Assembly (NCBI GenBank): GCA_014529385.2
Contig: CM043969.1
Span: forward strand, 12,916,648-12,980,647
Source: Adiantum capillus-veneris
Lineage: Eukaryota > Streptophyta > Polypodiopsida > Polypodiales > Pteridaceae
Reading direction: 5' to 3'
Length of the DNA: 64,000 bases
In this document: positions 20,076 through 29,844 of the stretch, piece after piece
Numbering within the stretch: the first letter of the stretch is position 1
Layout of the letters: the number at the start of each line of letters is the position of its first letter
Made by a program: the position numbers and the translations under genes
Notes under the pieces: model-generated
The model's input: only the letters and a program-made list of their open reading frames with translations
Database searches by the model: none
What the model was told of the DNA's origin: nothing

Positions 20076-22100
20076 TAAATAAAGAGTGAATTTTTGAAGT
20101 CATTACGTGACAAGTGTGCACAAGATCACTCAACCAAGCTTTGCAAGAGCACAAGTTGTGTTGTAAATAAAGTGCTCTTCGAGAGAGAATTACAATACAA
20201 AGACCTTGTAAAGGGAGAACTGAATCTAAGCAAACCCACCGATCCTTATCAAGTTTCCAAGTCAGAGGGGAATCGCCTCTTTTTTGAGTGCACATGGCTC
20301 TGCAGATATGGTGCTTGAACGTCAGAACCTGAGAATTTCCCCTCAGTGAGAACTCAGTATGTCCACTGTACTCGTCGCTCATTATGTGATCATGATGCAA
20401 ATATGGAGTGATGGCAGAAGAGTTGAAAATCTTGCAGGAAACAGATCTTCCAAATAGTGTTCGAGATGTGGGAAATGTGCCCCGAAATAAGGTATTCGAG
20501 ATGCGCTAGAAGCTCATCAAACGGAGCCCGGATGTGCAAGATATGGCAAGTTGAAGTGGGATGCGTTTGCAGATCCTCGCCAGATTGGGCGGGGACAGGT
20601 GGTTGGTCAAGGCGGGTGTGAAATGATACACGGGAAGTGCTCGAGCTGTGGAGCATGCTAGTCTTTTTGGATCGTCAGTCGGAGCTCAAACAAGAAAGTT
20701 ACAGCTAGTTGAGAGTTTTCCGGGGACAGGGTACGTGCTCATCGGGCCACGTTGGTAGGTGCGCCGACGGGACTTTCTTTGAGCTCGCCAAGGTTCGGGA
20801 AAATTGCATGCAATGTGGGGAGTCAGCTAAAATTGACGGATGGCCGATCAGAGTCAGGGGCATCGAGATGCGTCCACTTCAAGTTGACAACCAATCGTGG
20901 CAGGGGAGCGGACTCGATTTTTTTTCCACTTTGGCGACTTGCCAGTCGAAGGGTGTGAAGTGTTCGGAATGCAACAAAGCTATCGAGGTTTAAAGCTGGC
21001 AGGGGGTAGCTTGATGAAAGAAGTGTTGGGCAAACCTGAGCACACGAAGCACCGATGGCGTGCGAATCCAATTATTAAAAGCCTCCTAGATTATAAATGG
21101 AAAAGAAAGGTTGGCCTGGAGTCTTTTTTTTTGTGATAAGTCAAATGAAGGCTAAAAAAGCAAAGGGAAAGAAAAAGCTAGAGGGAGAGTCCAAGGTAGT
21201 GGCGCCCGGCTTCATTGCCTAAAAAAGAAACTCTTTGCCTTGGAAAAACAAAGAGGGGGAGGAAAAAGCGGGCAGCCGTTTTTTCGAAAGCCAGGAGGAG
21301 GGTTTTGCTCTTGGGCTTCTTAGGCTTGAAAAGAAGGAGGAGCTTCATGCGCTCGATGGTCGGAGCCAGCATAGGTGGTCCGTGAAGCGGCAAAAGCATG
21401 AGGGCTCGGAGGAGGAGGGTTTTTTTCTGTGCACTCGGTAATCGAAGCCAACTTGAAGGGTGAATCATCGTGAAAGAGCTCAGAAGAGCAAACGCCTTGC
21501 AGAAAAAGGAGCCAACGAGGGATTCCATGAAGAAGAGTTGTTACGCGGACGAAGATAGAAGTGGATGTTCCCGTCAAGGCATGTGACAACGGAGTCGAGT
21601 GGCGAGGGAGGTGTGTGCCCCTCTGTATGGATTGGTGATGGCCATGGCGCGACCTAGAGCAGACCACATGAGTTTTGTACATGGTGTGTAAAGAAGCTGT
21701 CATTGCCGATTTTTTTGGTATCGTCTTTCCCCCCTTTCCCCCTTTCTTCTTTGCTCGTCTCCAGGGTGTGTGGTGCTGGTGTGTGTGAGCGTGTGCGTCC
21801 CCCTGGGCCCCCTGTGTGTGTGAGAGAGAAGGAGAGAGAGGTGTTGAATTGTGGAAGTGCGAGAAGTGGGCAAGGTCGGTCTGGTAGCTGTCTGAGGATT
21901 GTGCAGAGTGTTTGTGCGTTGGGCGAAGTGCATGCGAGGCCCTGTTAGTGTAAATCGTTTTTTTTGAAGGTGTTTTTGAGAGGACAAAGGTGCTGTGAAT
22001 ACCTTGAACTATATAGGGGCAGTTGCGTGTGTGTCGGGTGTGTTCCCCATTCCCCCTCTCCAACGAGTCCAATTACAATAGCTCTTTCCATATGCACAAA
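20076..22100. other. Unassigned stretch between family A LTR and E3 LTR
   Basis: No frame resembles a known protein. A segment at 20136-20209 is similar to 54806-54876, next to the E4 LTR remnant. GT- and GA-rich sequence occurs at 21770-21840, and a CTATATAG motif at about 22008-22015 could be a TATA box. The right edge passes into the E3 LTR somewhere in 22060-22150. Confidence 0.45.
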
Positions 22101-22149
22101 CAATCTTTTCCAAGCAGCTAGACTGTACAGGGTCTTTATCCTTACACGT

Positions 22150-22665
22150 CTACAATAAAACATCTTGATCACGTCATGATCCAAATCCACGACCTTAAAC
22201 CAAAGTCCAATCACATCACACGGGTGAGCCCTCTACCCTATTTGGGGGAGGCACGACCAATCCTGCATAACCACTTTAGAACATAACATGGCTGCAAAAA
22301 TTTTGGCAGCATAACCAAATCCAGAAAAAGAAACCATAAGCCACACCAACTTCAACCATAAAATTTAAACCATAATCCATGAGGGAATCTCAGTCCTTAA
22401 CCATAAAGCATAATCACACGGAACCAACTCCCACACTTGGAGATTGACACATCCCCTGCATTCAATCGGAGTCCACACACATGTGACTCTTAAGATGTGA
22501 TTCTTTCATGCATAAAAAGAGTCGGAATAGCAACTAATCATGATATAAAAGTCCAATTTTTACAACATCCAACCATGCAAAGTTGATGCATCACATCTGC
22601 ACTTCACCCCTCTAGCACATAGAGTTAGTTTTGACCTAGAAAGGTGAAAAGCAGTCATAGCCATG
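22150..22665 (-). repeat. E3 3' LTR, distal part (split by E5)
   Basis: Similar along its length to 40090-40605 (for example ATCACACGGGTGAGCCCT and CATAACCACTTTAGAACATA). The match breaks at 22665, where E5 starts after CCATG, and resumes at 28306. The outer boundary is fuzzy. Confidence 0.8.
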
Positions 22666-23239
22666 TGTTAACCCTCATGGCATACGGACACCCATCACCT
22701 ACGATGGACGCGTATTATGTATGATTTAGAGTCAGGTACCGGGCTTGTCGGACCAATAGGGAAAGGTAGAGTGATCGCCGATGAGAGGCGCACTTTAACT
22801 TGGACATTCAAGGGATTAGTTGGTTAAGCATGGGCGCCCAAGTGTGAATTGGGTGAGCTCCTATAAAAGCCAACTAAACCTAATTTTTACTCATTCTCTC
22901 ATTTGTGCAATTGAAGAGTGCTCTTGCTCCATCTCCATCTTCTTCTTCTTCTTCACCTCCTTGTGTGTGTGTGTGAGAGAGAGAGAGAGGGAGAGTGTGT
23001 GTGCGATCGAGCATTGCGAAGGCACGACGGCGGCGAAGCGGTTGAGCGCGGCACGTCTGCAGCTTCTTCTTCATCGCGGCGAGGAATCCACCACGAAGGC
23101 GAGCGTAGAGCGGTGAGTGACACACCCTTTGTTTTCTTGAGCTTGCTAGTTTAGGCTTGTTGTGTGCTTGGAGCCGTTGTGGCTCGCATACGGTGTATTG
23201 GCAAGTCCCTTGCTTCGACAGTGCGGCAAGGAGCGCACA
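22666..23239 (+). repeat. E5 5' LTR
   Basis: TGTTAACCCTCATGG ... GAGCGCACA, 574 bp, no difference from the 3' LTR found by eye. A GT run followed by a GA run lies in the presumed R/U5 at 22963-22990. Confidence 0.96.
22862..22868 (+). promoter_or_regulatory. TATA box of E5 5' LTR
   Basis: GAGCTCC-TATAAAA-GCC; the same motif is in the 3' LTR (27928-27934) and, inverted, in both E6 LTRs. It is the likely core promoter for the E5 transcript. Confidence 0.75.
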
Positions 23240-23243
23240 TTTT

Positions 23244-23260
23244 TGGCGCCGCTGCCGGGG
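23244..23260 (+). other. E5 primer-binding site
   Basis: TGGCGCCGCTGCCGGGG, four bases after the LTR end at 23239, identical to that of E6 and typical of the plant Tat/Athila clade. Confidence 0.9.
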
Positions 23261-24223
23261 ATATGCCCTACACTAAGCTCGGTTAGCACTTTACGCTTCC
23301 TTGTGGTGCAATTTGTATCATAGGAAAGGCAGGGAAGGAGTGTGTGGAAGGTTTCTGTTTTTTGCGTTTTCTGCAATTGCTGTCAAGTTTCAATTTCTGC
23401 TATTGTCTGCGTTTTTCAATTTCTGCAATTTCTGCGTTTTCAAGTTCGGCGTTTTCAATTCCTGCAATTTTTCGCATTTCTGTCAATTTTCTGCAATTTC
23501 TGCGTTTTTTCTGCATTTTCTGCGTTTTTTCCGCATTTTCTGCAATTTCTGCAATTTCTGCGTTTTTTTCAATTTCTGCGTTTTTCTGCATCAAAAAAAA
23601 AAAAGGTAAAAAAAAAAAAAATGAAAAAAAAAAGTTTTTTGAGAAAAAAAAAAAATAAATTGTGGAAAAAAAAAATTTTAAAAGGAAAAAATTCGGAAAT
23701 TAAAAACGCGAGCGAGTGGGTGGCGAAATTTTTCGAAAATAAAAAACGTGACTCTTAAAACGTACGGGTTGGTTTGTATAAAAGTTAGATCGGGATCCCT
23801 TTTCCAAGCCCAAGCCCAAGCCCAAGCCCAAGCCCAAGCCTCAGTCCTCAGTCTTATGATATATACTAGACTCACTCTTATATATATACCCTACTTCCTC
23901 AAGAGAGAATGAGAGCATGTGGGACAAGTCCTCCACTCTCCTCCTTTCTCTTCCCACTTGCACCCTTAGACTTTCTAGTTTGGGCCTAGTTCCCTACTGG
24001 AAATTGACAGTTTTAGGGATTCCGAGGGCATAGAGTGACCAAACGGAGGGCTGTAAAGCACGGCACGACCCTCTGACCGATACGCTCGTTTTGAGCTATC
24101 ACACGTCCCATTCCACGACACGCTCTAAAAAATCTAGCAAAAAAAACAAACAAAAAACACGCTAAAAACTAGTCACAAGGCCTCCTAGAGCAGCTTTTTG
24201 ACACCTAAGGATATCAAAAGCAC
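23261..24223 (+). other. E5 leader with pyrimidine repeats and hexamer run
   Basis: 963 bp. It includes the repeat tract TTTCTGCGTTTTCAA (23345-23590), an A-homopolymer-rich part (23590-23700), TATAAAA at 23777-23783, a CCCAAG hexamer run at 23805-23844 and TATATATATA at about 23880-23889. Its length and layout are nearly the same as in E6, which suggests constraint or recent common origin. Confidence 0.75.
23345..23590. repeat. E5 leader repeat tract
   Basis: Degenerate tandem copies of the complement of GCAGAAATTGAAAAC. All three sense frames are free of stops for 200 bases or more, as in E6. Confidence 0.85.
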
Positions 24224-25681
24224 ATGCACTTACGCTCTGGGCGGGTGCTAGAACACGAGCATATTGAGGGTGCCTCTGTTCATACGGACACCCATTACCC
24301 ATCCACGATAGGATCTAGACCCTCAGCGGGGACACAAGGTAGCACCACCCAAGACCCTAAAATAGCCGCTAGTGATTCCTCCTCCGACTCAGAAATCATG
24401 GAAGCATACCCTACCCAAAACACTGAGAGAGAAGGCCATGCACCTCCCGAAGCTCCACAGCCTAATACTAGTATGTTTAGCCGTTTCATGGAAACATTAG
24501 GTAGAGCTACTCGCTCGGAACCTGATGCAAATGAAGCACACGAAGAGGATGGGTTGGACTCTGACACACCTCTACGATACCCCATTGAGTTAAATAGTGC
24601 CTATGGAAAAGTGCTATATAACGCCTTATTGGACACGGGTGCTAAATACAATCTGTTATCCTATGGGGTGTGGTGTCAGTTAGGGAAGCCACCTCTATCT
24701 GAGAGTATTATCCAAGTCAAGGGTGTCAACAAGAAAAAAACTGCGGTTTTTGGAATCTGGCACACTTCTGTCAGTTATGACAATGGGGTGGTAGCTCAAG
24801 ACTTTTTGGTCATGCCTACTGGAACTATGGAGGGTAATATAAACCTAGGCCGCACGTGGATGATAGCCACCAAATGCACTATTGATTGGGGGACTGGGGG
24901 TGTTACAACGCAAAAACCAACTCTTAGCCCTACCACTCAAGCCATAGTCCCTGAGATATTGCCCAAGGAAATAAAACCCAAGACATTGCATGTCCAGGAG
25001 GTTGAACCATACGTCCCCATAGCCCGACTCTCTAGAGCTTCAACTGATGTAGTTGAAAGAAAGCTTGAGACACACAAGAACCATCTTAATATAACAGAGA
25101 AAACATACAAGTGGGTCCCTAAAACCTCTGTAGTGAGCATGGTTGATGCAAAAAAACGGAAACCTAGTAAGAACCGTACCACTCACTCCAAGAAATGTAA
25201 AGAAACACTGCGTTGGATCCCTAAACGACTATTGGAAGCCCAAGGCTACTATCAAGGAAATGATCAAATCTGGGTGCCAAAACGTAGATTGTGCTCTTAC
25301 CTATCACCTGACCCAAGTGAGCCCAATCCCGAGCTAGTTTGGGTACCAAAGAAAGAACGATTTGTTCCACCTAGCTCAGGAAGGGGGGAGTCCCATGAAG
25401 ATTCTAGCTCCTCCTGTAATACATCCATAGAGGTAAAAGCTTCTACACCGCCTCCATCTATAGTAGTGGACCTCCATGAAGCTACAAAAGAATCCACACC
25501 TCCTAGTGTTCAAGAATCACCTGATGAACCACTTCAAGTTCGATCCTGGGAGAGTACCTTACCACCCTTGCAACTTGACGAGGCACCTAGGGTAATAGAA
25601 AACTACTGGCAAAAATCCTCACCTATTACCAACTGGAACAATTGGTTTCAAAGGGTGACAAGCTCATTTCAAATGGTATGA
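24224..25681 (+). CDS. E5 chimeric Gag-N / protease / W-V/I-P-K tail protein
   Basis: 485 codons, no stop. Residues 1-107 match the E6 Gag N-terminus (MHLRSGRVLEHEHIEG). They are followed directly by an aspartic protease absent from E6: YNALLDTGAKYNLLSYG (catalytic D-T-G at 137-139) and NINLGRTWM near 205-213. From about 295 the protein returns to E6-like sequence, with four motifs W-V-P-K (297-300), W-I-P-K (331-334), W-V-P-K (350-353) and W-V-P-K (373-376), ending NWNNWFQRVTSSF. The gag core and all zinc knuckles are missing, so it is unlikely to build particles by itself. Structure suggests recombination or template switching during reverse transcription. Function unknown; an active protease is possible. 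Confidence 0.88.
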   Translation: MHLRSGRVLEHEHIEGASVHTDTHYPSTIGSRPSAGTQGSTTQDPKIAASDSSSDSEIMEAYPTQNTEREGHAPPEAPQPNTSMFSRFMETLGRATRSEPDANEAHEEDGLDSDTPLRYPIELNSAYGKVLYNALLDTGAKYNLLSYGVWCQLGKPPLSESIIQVKGVNKKKTAVFGIWHTSVSYDNGVVAQDFLVMPTGTMEGNINLGRTWMIATKCTIDWGTGGVTTQKPTLSPTTQAIVPEILPKEIKPKTLHVQEVEPYVPIARLSRASTDVVERKLETHKNHLNITEKTYKWVPKTSVVSMVDAKKRKPSKNRTTHSKKCKETLRWIPKRLLEAQGYYQGNDQIWVPKRRLCSYLSPDPSEPNPELVWVPKKERFVPPSSGRGESHEDSSSSCNTSIEVKASTPPPSIVVDLHEATKESTPPSVQESPDEPLQVRSWESTLPPLQLDEAPRVIENYWQKSSPITNWNNWFQRVTSSFQMV

Positions 25682-25963
25682 TCTACCCAAGGAAGGGGGG
25701 AGTGTTTGCTGACTGTCATCATTCACTTGCTTCCCTCTCAACCTTTTTCCCTGACCTCTCAATCTCTGATCTTAGGGAATGTATATATATAGCCTTATAC
25801 TCACAAAAAAACAAAAATAGTAAAGAGCAAGAGCGCCTAGCAATGAGAGAGCACCCTATCAGATCTTACATATAAGTCCAAATTCACCATGTCAATTCAA
25901 GCAACACACAAAAACAACTCTTATGTTTTAAAGGCCTAACCAAATCTATCTGTCTTGTCAGAA
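25682..25963 (+). other. E5 spacer with internal polypurine-like tract
   Basis: Just after the stop is AAGGAAGGGGGGAGTG (25690-25705), very like a polypurine tract and also present in E6 (near 12510-12525, reverse). It could be a central or relic tract. No coding signal is seen before the ATG at 25964. Confidence 0.5.
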
Positions 25964-26386
25964 ATGGCTACTTCACCAGAGGCATGCACTTCTATTTTTG
26001 ATGAAAGGTACCCCTTGTCTTTTCAACAAGTGTTCTACGTATGCTACCCTATACTTTCTTGCGAATGGGATTTGATAGAGAGCCTTGCATGTGAGAGAAA
26101 TTTTGAGGAGTTAGAATGGCTGATACGTCTATGGCTAACTAGTGATCCCTACCCAGTGGCGAATGTGTCTCCAATGGCACATGCTTATTCTTTTGCACAA
26201 GATGAGTATCCACGCATCACGAGGTTCTTGATTAGCATGCTTGCACAAGAGGATGATGAAGAGGAACTAATAGAGACCGAGGAAGACTATGGCCTCACGG
26301 ACAACGATTTTATTTATCTAGATGATGAGGATAGAGGCCTAGCCTTAGGGTGGCCACCCGGTTTATATAATATCCTCTTTCCTTGA
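25964..26386 (+). CDS. E5 accessory ORF, acidic protein of unknown function
   Basis: 140 codons from the ATG at 25964, in good plant start context (GAAATGGC): MATSPEACTSIFDERYPL. It is acidic, with runs EEDDEEELIETEEDYG and DDEDRG in the C-terminal half; the N-terminal half is rich in Trp, Leu and Tyr (CEWDLIESLACERNFEELEW). There is no signal peptide, clear membrane segment or motif I recognise. It lies where pol would be. E6 is collinear on both sides but lacks this part, so it was gained by E5 or lost from E6. It could be a captured host fragment or an accessory protein; the intact frame may only reflect youth. Confidence 0.6.
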   Translation: MATSPEACTSIFDERYPLSFQQVFYVCYPILSCEWDLIESLACERNFEELEWLIRLWLTSDPYPVANVSPMAHAYSFAQDEYPRITRFLISMLAQEDDEEELIETEEDYGLTDNDFIYLDDEDRGLALGWPPGLYNILFP

Positions 26387-27718
26387 TTCTAAAAGGGGTG
26401 ACAGATAGGTAGGTTAGGGGTCTAAATTGTGTTTTGAGTTTGTTTTTTAGGAGTTTTAATTTTTCCCACTGATGTGCCTCCTGGACGTATTCCTTGTGTT
26501 TCCTAGTGTGTACAGGAGCGTGTTGCTATTGATAGGATTTGGATCTTCATGGAACCTTCAAATCAAGAGCGACCATCGACACAAACAGGTGTTTCTTGTC
26601 CATTAGCATTGCCTTTATCTTTTTGCATCCATGTTTGTCTGCTTTGATTGTGATTGGTAGCATAATATTCAGCGCATTGGCTTAGTATCCAACATTTAAT
26701 TCAATGTAATGTTTTGTCATAATCACTTGTCTAGGTTTAAAAATCAAGCAGTCTGACTAAGCTAGTTTGACCAAGCTAGGTATTAGAAATCTTCTCTTAA
26801 TACCATGGGGAATGCCTTCCTAATAAACAATGGTTACTTAGGTTCTTAATCCGATTTAGGCAGCATTGTATGAAATGTACTAGGGCTTTCTAGTGGGCTT
26901 AACCCTATTGACCTTTAGCTTAAGTATTATAAAGGGAGTTTACTAATGTGATGAGCCTGGGGAGTATAACAGTGTTATATGACCCCCCAAAGTTACAAAA
27001 TTAAATGCTGAAAATGAACAAACAAAAAATCAAAGTGCCACAATGTAAAATTTTAAGCTGGAAGAGAAATCTCAGCTTGATTTGGTACTTCACTCACATG
27101 TATTGCCTATGGTACTAGAGCCCTAGAGGTTCCCAGTGTGGGCGCTTTTCCTTGAAAAGCAAAAAACCCAAGGCATACAAAATAAGCACACACATCATAA
27201 TTGAATCTCTGTGAAAAGACCTTGGGGGGTCAAAGAAAAAGTAATCAGTCAGGCGATGATTTCATGAGAAATTCCTTTTATGGTAGCTTAACTACACGGT
27301 TTTCTAGATATAGCCTCTAGTCAGCCCTCGAACATGAATACTTGGCTCTCGCGATTAAACAACTTAATTGACCACTGAAAATTAAGAAGCTTACCCATGG
27401 TATTAATATTCGATCTCTAGTGCTTTTCGACCGTCAAATTAGCGACCCCAGACTTGTTTAATTTTTTACCTTTACATCTGTTTATGCATTTGATTACATT
27501 GCAATTTAATGTTCATTGCTAACAAATTGTTTGAAATTCTTTGACCAATCAATTTTTCTATCTAAAACTGCATATGCTTTTTAAGAGAATGCAATTACTG
27601 TGCCAATGTTGTTTGATTTTGCAGTGACTGAAGAAGGCTAAGGACATTCATCTCAAATGCTCTTCCACCTCGACGACCCAGCTTCAACTCAATAGCTTCC
27701 GAGGACGGAATCTACATC
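26387..27718 (+). other. E5 3' non-coding region
   Basis: No credible frame. The bulk is similar to the E6 3' region in inverted orientation (for example GGTTCTTAATCCGATTTAGGC and GAATACTTGGCTCTCGCG). It may carry cis signals shared by the pair, since it is kept while pol is absent. Confidence 0.75.
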
Positions 27719-27731
27719 AGGAAGGGGGGCA
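27719..27731 (+). other. E5 polypurine tract
   Basis: AGGAAGGGGGGCA immediately before the 3' LTR TG, the expected primer for plus-strand synthesis. Confidence 0.88.
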
Positions 27732-28305
27732 TGTTAACCCTCATGGCATACGGACACCCATCACCTACGATGGACGCGTATTATGTATGATTTAGAGTCA
27801 GGTACCGGGCTTGTCGGACCAATAGGGAAAGGTAGAGTGATCGCCGATGAGAGGCGCACTTTAACTTGGACATTCAAGGGATTAGTTGGTTAAGCATGGG
27901 CGCCCAAGTGTGAATTGGGTGAGCTCCTATAAAAGCCAACTAAACCTAATTTTTACTCATTCTCTCATTTGTGCAATTGAAGAGTGCTCTTGCTCCATCT
28001 CCATCTTCTTCTTCTTCTTCACCTCCTTGTGTGTGTGTGTGAGAGAGAGAGAGAGGGAGAGTGTGTGTGCGATCGAGCATTGCGAAGGCACGACGGCGGC
28101 GAAGCGGTTGAGCGCGGCACGTCTGCAGCTTCTTCTTCATCGCGGCGAGGAATCCACCACGAAGGCGAGCGTAGAGCGGTGAGTGACACACCCTTTGTTT
28201 TCTTGAGCTTGCTAGTTTAGGCTTGTTGTGTGCTTGGAGCCGTTGTGGCTCGCATACGGTGTATTGGCAAGTCCCTTGCTTCGACAGTGCGGCAAGGAGC
28301 GCACA
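27732..28305 (+). repeat. E5 3' LTR
   Basis: 574 bp, identical by eye to the 5' LTR, followed by the target duplication CCATG and resumption of E3 LTR sequence. Confidence 0.96.
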
Positions 28306-29783
28306 CCATGCATATGAGGCATCCACATTAGTCCATGAGTTTCCCATACATCATATCATAACATTCCAACACCATAAACATGATGCAAAACAGCTCCAAC
28401 CTTTAGGTCAATCATAAACCATAACTTCACACATATGCAAAAAACAAACTTTTGACATTTTCGGAATCATGCAAAACATGCAAATGAAATTATTGACCTC
28501 AAACCAATGCATCAAGTTCAACTCCATAATATAGACTCACTCTATCACATCAAGTTCGCCCATATGGTACTCACACAACAAACGGTAACCCCAAAAGAAA
28601 GCCGCCTTAATCATATCTGCCTATGCGGTTTGGGACGTTTAACCATATACTCTCATATAAGTTTATGGTCATCTAATAGTTGAAATCAAATCACAAAAAT
28701 AAACCATAAAACATATAAAAACAGATCGGTTAACTCACAATGTCATATGGTACTCATTCTTATTCTTCTTCTTCCCAAGAGAGAAAAGCTTATGGAGATG
28801 GTGATGAAGAGCTTACACCACTCCGTATAATAGATACGTATAGCCTTGCGGTAGTAGACACAACAGACGGCACTAAAAACTGAGCACTAACTGGCAATTT
28901 ATAGGCAAGTGTAGCAGGTCAGAGTGATGCCCAAGCAAGAAGGTAGCTCTAGTTTTTGAGCTAGGAATAGCTGCAAGCTTTTGGGGACTTTGCTAAAAGC
29001 AAGCCTTTGCTTTTGGCGGTCAACTCTCCCACTTACCATTCAATTTTTTCTAGCAAAATTGACCAATTGAACTGTATCTGACGAATCAATGGAAACTGTA
29101 GCTATGCCGCACCATAATGTTCGAACATAATTTATGACTTTTCCATAATGTCCCGACGTATTTACGATATCGCTTTTTATAAAAATAATTCCCGTAAAAA
29201 TCCCGTCTGGTCCTGGTTTTGCTCCGGGTTCATTTTTAAATCCGACGGAGACTAAAATTAATATTTTTATGTTTAGGTCACCATAAAAAGCACATTGCTT
29301 TTCCAAAATGCCAAAAAGCACGAAAAACTAAAAATAATACAAAAAGAAAAAAAAATCAAAATTTTCTAAATTTAAATGACGGGTTCCCCTTGTCCAACTG
29401 GAATAAGAAAGCGGACTCGCTTTTTACTAAAAAACAATAAAAATCATGAAAAGCTTTAAATAGCGTAAAAAGCACTCAAAAAGCAGATTTTTACAAAATT
29501 GCACCATAGCTTCCGTGAAACACGTAGATCAAGGATCCGACCTTGCTTTTTGCAAAAAAGCACCTAAACGTATAAAAAGTATGAAAAAACTAAAACTAGT
29601 GGATTTTTCCAAAACTGCACCAAACGTTCGTCTAACCTACTGGAACATAGAAACGATCTTGCTTTTTACTTTAGAACCTTGCAACACTGTCAATCAAGCA
29701 TCTTCAGTCAAACTTTGACAAAATAGATATTGAAAGCTATTTTTCTTATGTTTAGAAGAGACCCAAAAATTGGGGATCTTACA
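28306..29783 (-). repeat. E3 3' LTR, proximal part
   Basis: On the minus strand it starts TGTAAGATCCCC at 29783. It matches 42673-41810 and 41040-40605 but lacks about 770 bases (41041-41808) present in that copy, and has about 165 bases (28995-29165) that the other copy lacks. Visible substitutions are numerous, so the pair is old. Confidence 0.8.
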
Positions 29784-29797
29784 TCCTCCCACACTTG
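29784..29797 (-). other. E3 polypurine tract
   Basis: The minus strand reads AAGTGTGGGAGGA directly before the LTR TGTAAG, which fixes the 3' LTR start. Confidence 0.75.
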
Positions 29798-29844
29798 AAA
29801 AATTCGAGGTGTCCTCACCTCGACATGAAATTTGGATAATTTAA

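Larger units (their letters stand above)
22666..28305 (+). mobile_element. E5: very young non-autonomous Tat/Athila-like element, complete
   Basis: 5,640 bp with two 574-bp LTRs (22666-23239 and 27732-28305) that read as identical, the PBS TGGCGCCGCTGCCGGGG, a polypurine tract, and perfect target duplications CCATG (22661-22665, 28306-28310). Inside are an intact gag/protease-related frame (24224-25681) and a second small ORF (25964-26386). No RT, RNase H or integrase is present, so mobility would depend on another element. It shares LTRs, leader, protein ends and 3' region with E6. It lies within the E3 LTR. Confidence 0.95.

Noticed and set aside
20709-20993. 94-codon plus-strand frame with several Cys residues (CxxC-like spacing)
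   Set aside because: Cys spacing does not fit a known zinc-binding motif, overlapping frames are equally open, and no homologue is visible.
21320-22072. 250-codon minus-strand frame
   Set aside because: Low-complexity His/Thr/Ser-rich composition over GT- and GA-rich DNA, no domain, and no support from a related copy.
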